Shown in pieces: positions 4,180 through 5,903 of a stretch of 5,903 nucleotides of DNA. Position 1 is the stretch's first letter; each line of letters begins with the position of its first letter. A program made the translations under genes and the position numbers. Under the pieces are notes generated by a model. The model did no database searches and was not told where the DNA came from. It saw nothing but the letters and a program-made list of their open reading frames with translations. The stretch is from Planctomycetota bacterium (lineage in GTDB: Bacteria; Planctomycetota; UBA11346). The stretch lies in contig CANETI010000172.1 of the NCBI GenBank assembly GCA_947440715.1, forward strand, positions 1-5,903, in the 5' to 3' direction.

Positions 4180-5903
4180 TCACCGTCCCGATTCATCAAA
4201 CCGCAACAACCTTCCCGCATTCGCCATTACCGCGAGCGTACCTAAATTATGCAGCATCACGGCGGCGACAGGTCCATATAATTTCATCGCCGCGCCTGCG
4301 ATAATGACGATCGTCCAACCAAGACCAATTAAAACATTAACGTTAATCGTTTTGCGGCAGTGACGACTCAGACGAATACAACTGCCTAAACGCCGTAGAT
4401 CATGCGACATTAAAACTAAATCACTTGAGGCCATGGCGACATCGGTGCCACCAACGCGGCGACCGCTGGCATCGAGTCCGCCCATGGCGATGCCGACGGC
4501 TCCGGCCTTCAGCGCTAGTGCATCGTTGACGCCGTCACCAATAACCAACGGATGGCGGCCAGCTTTTAGCTCACGTAAAACACAGTCTAATTTTTGTTGC
4601 GGCAACACATCGGCTTCAACGTGATCAATGCCTAATTGTTTAGCAATCGCTTCCGCCACCACGCGGCGATCGCCGGTCACCATAATTTGATGTGATAAAC
4701 CTAACGCGCGTAAATCGGCCAAGGCTTCGCGTGCTTCTGGTTTTGGTTCGTCCGACAACAACAGCCAGCCAACGCACTGTCCAGCAACACCCAAGGCGAC
4801 CAAAGGGCCATCATGGACAGGCATATTGGGAACCACGATACCCTGTTCACTCAAGAACGTCGCGCGACCCAACACCACGTTACGACCATCAGGCAAGGTT
4901 GCCGTCACCCCTTTGCCGCTGATTTCTTGGACATTGGTCAAGGCCAAGCGATCTGCTTGCGTTACGCCAGCCGCCACGGCTTGGCTAACGGGATGCGTGC
5001 TGACAGCGCCCACGCTGCCCGCTATCCGCACCCACGACTGATCATCGTCAGCGACGACGTTTACCACGCTGTGCAACGACAAATGACCTTGAGTCACGGT
5101 GCCGGTTTTATCTAATATTAACGAATCAACATCAGCGAGTTCTTCAAGAAAAGCCGTGCCTTTGACTAAAATACCATGACGACCGGCTACTGCTAAAGCC
5201 GCAATCGCCGTTGCTGGTGCGGCCAATACTAAAGCACAGGGACACGAGGCGACTAATACGCCCATCATCGCTGCCACCGACCCAGTAAGCAGCCACGTCG
5301 CCGCTGCAAACAAAAGGACCGTGATTAAATACGGTTGGGCGTAGCGTTCCAGCAATCTTGTTACCGGTGGCTTGGCGCGTTCTGCATCGCTGAGTAACGC
5401 CACGACTTTACCCAACGTGGTGTCGTTACCAACGCTGGTGACTTCGACCACTAAACGTCCCTGCTGATTAATCGTTCCCGCGTAGACCGCATCACCGGCA
5501 GCAACTTCGACTGGTACTGATTCGCCCGTAATTGGCGCCGTGTCGATGCTCGACGAACCTTCGCGCACCACGCCATCAGCGGGACAGCGATCGCCTGGGC
5601 GTAATTCTACACGCATGCCAATAGCTAAACTATCGACCGGAATTTCTACGACCGAACCATCCGTCTGACAACGCCGCGCATGCGTCACGCTTAAACGACC
5701 AATCGCGGCAATCGCTTCACGCGAACCCAGTAAACTACGTTCTTCGAGCACATGACCTAACACCATCGCCAATGGCACTAATGCAGCGGTTTCTAAATCG
5801 CCAACGACCCACGCCGCAATCAATGCGACAGCCACTAATTGATCAGTAACGCCATGCAACGACGGCTGACGTAAACTGCGCCAGGCTTCTTGCAACACCG
5901 GAA
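4180..5903 (-). CDS. Heavy-metal translocating P-type ATPase (P1B), N-terminus beyond right edge
   Basis: Inner-membrane, ATP-driven transition or heavy metal exporter. The frame is open to the right edge, giving about 573 codons; the GTG at 5898 is internal, not a real start, because the first membrane helices and any N-terminal metal-binding domain are missing. Numbering from 5898, in order: a membrane pair (about 18-52, ending GHVLEERS); actuator domain with TGES at 124-127; membrane metal site CPC at 219-221 (SCPCALVLA); phosphorylation motif DKTGT with Asp263; the P1B-specific His-Pro at 302-303; TGD at 408-410; hinge GDGVND at 454-459; and two C-terminal helices ending in HNLGT (550-554) and NAGRLLRF. 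The catalytic core is intact. The last helix has HNLGT where Zn/Cd/Pb (P1B-2) pumps have a DxG motif and Co-type (P1B-4) pumps have HEGGT, so the metal cannot be assigned. The gene is convergent with mltA, with element B between. Confidence 0.95.
   Translation of the reverse strand, partial: PVLQEAWRSLRQPSLHGVTDQLVAVALIAAWVVGDLETAALVPLAMVLGHVLEERSLLGSREAIAAIGRLSVTHARRCQTDGSVVEIPVDSLAIGMRVELRPGDRCPADGVVREGSSSIDTAPITGESVPVEVAAGDAVYAGTINQQGRLVVEVTSVGNDTTLGKVVALLSDAERAKPPVTRLLERYAQPYLITVLLFAAATWLLTGSVAAMMGVLVASCPCALVLAAPATAIAALAVAGRHGILVKGTAFLEELADVDSLILDKTGTVTQGHLSLHSVVNVVADDDQSWVRIAGSVGAVSTHPVSQAVAAGVTQADRLALTNVQEISGKGVTATLPDGRNVVLGRATFLSEQGIVVPNMPVHDGPLVALGVAGQCVGWLLLSDEPKPEAREALADLRALGLSHQIMVTGDRRVVAEAIAKQLGIDHVEADVLPQQKLDCVLRELKAGRHPLVIGDGVNDALALKAGAVGIAMGGLDASGRRVGGTDVAMASSDLVLMSHDLRRLGSCIRLSRHCRKTINVNVLIGLGWTIVIIAGAAMKLYGPVAAVMLHNLGTLAVMANAGRLLRFDESGR

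Noticed and set aside
4433..5115. Plus-strand ORFs of 63-100 codons
   Set aside because: They are antisense to the intact P1B ATPase catalytic core, with no family resemblance.
5896..5898. GTG at 5898 as the true start of the ATPase
   Set aside because: The frame is open to the edge (Pro before it) and the first membrane helices expected of a P1B pump are missing, so the gene is simply cut by the window.

Overview
The window is about 5.9 kb of bacterial chromosome with ordinary-looking housekeeping and envelope genes. It holds four protein genes and two related, highly structured non-coding elements. Base composition is close to balanced. The gene mix is RNase R, a LysR-type regulator, a lipoprotein MltA murein transglycosylase and a P1B-type metal ATPase. 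MltA and its lipobox point to a diderm with peptidoglycan. The style of the RNase R and ATPase sequences (LGVHIADVSHF; VLGHVLEERS; HNLGT near the ATPase C-terminus) reminds me of the Planctomycetes/Verrucomicrobia group, but this is an impression without any search and should be treated as weak.

Layout from left to right. (1) Positions 1-1459, minus strand: the N-terminal 486 codons of RNase R (rnr), running off the left edge. (2) Positions 1460-1595: a short divergent intergenic region. On the rnr side it encodes three back-to-back small hairpins, the last of which includes the rnr Shine-Dalgarno sequence. (3) Positions 1596-2489, plus strand: a complete LysR-type transcriptional regulator. 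(4) Positions 2494-2703: structured repeat element A. (5) Positions 2746-3939, plus strand: a complete lipoprotein murein transglycosylase A. (6) Positions 3938-4171: structured repeat element B. (7) Positions 4180-5903, minus strand: a P1B heavy-metal ATPase convergent with mltA and truncated at its N-terminus by the right edge.

The most interesting content is between the genes. Elements A and B each fill nearly a whole intergenic space and begin at or within a few bases of the preceding stop codon. Both have the same nested design: tandem 7-8 bp units (GAAGTCCG in A, GATGTCC in B) on the left, the reverse-complement units on the right, and a core stem sharing CAGAAAGGCTG on its left strand and CAGC-N-TTTTT-G-Y-AGC on its right strand. 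The unit differs between A and B, but left and right arms match within each element. The two therefore differ by paired, compensating changes. This looks like a family of long-hairpin intergenic elements, either MITE-like mobile repeats or RNA/DNA structural modules doubling as transcription terminators. I know of no described family that it matches.

I see no functional link between the four genes. lysR and mltA point the same way but element A separates them, so a single operon is doubtful. The regulator is divergent from rnr, the usual LysR arrangement, but the sequence does not show that it controls rnr.
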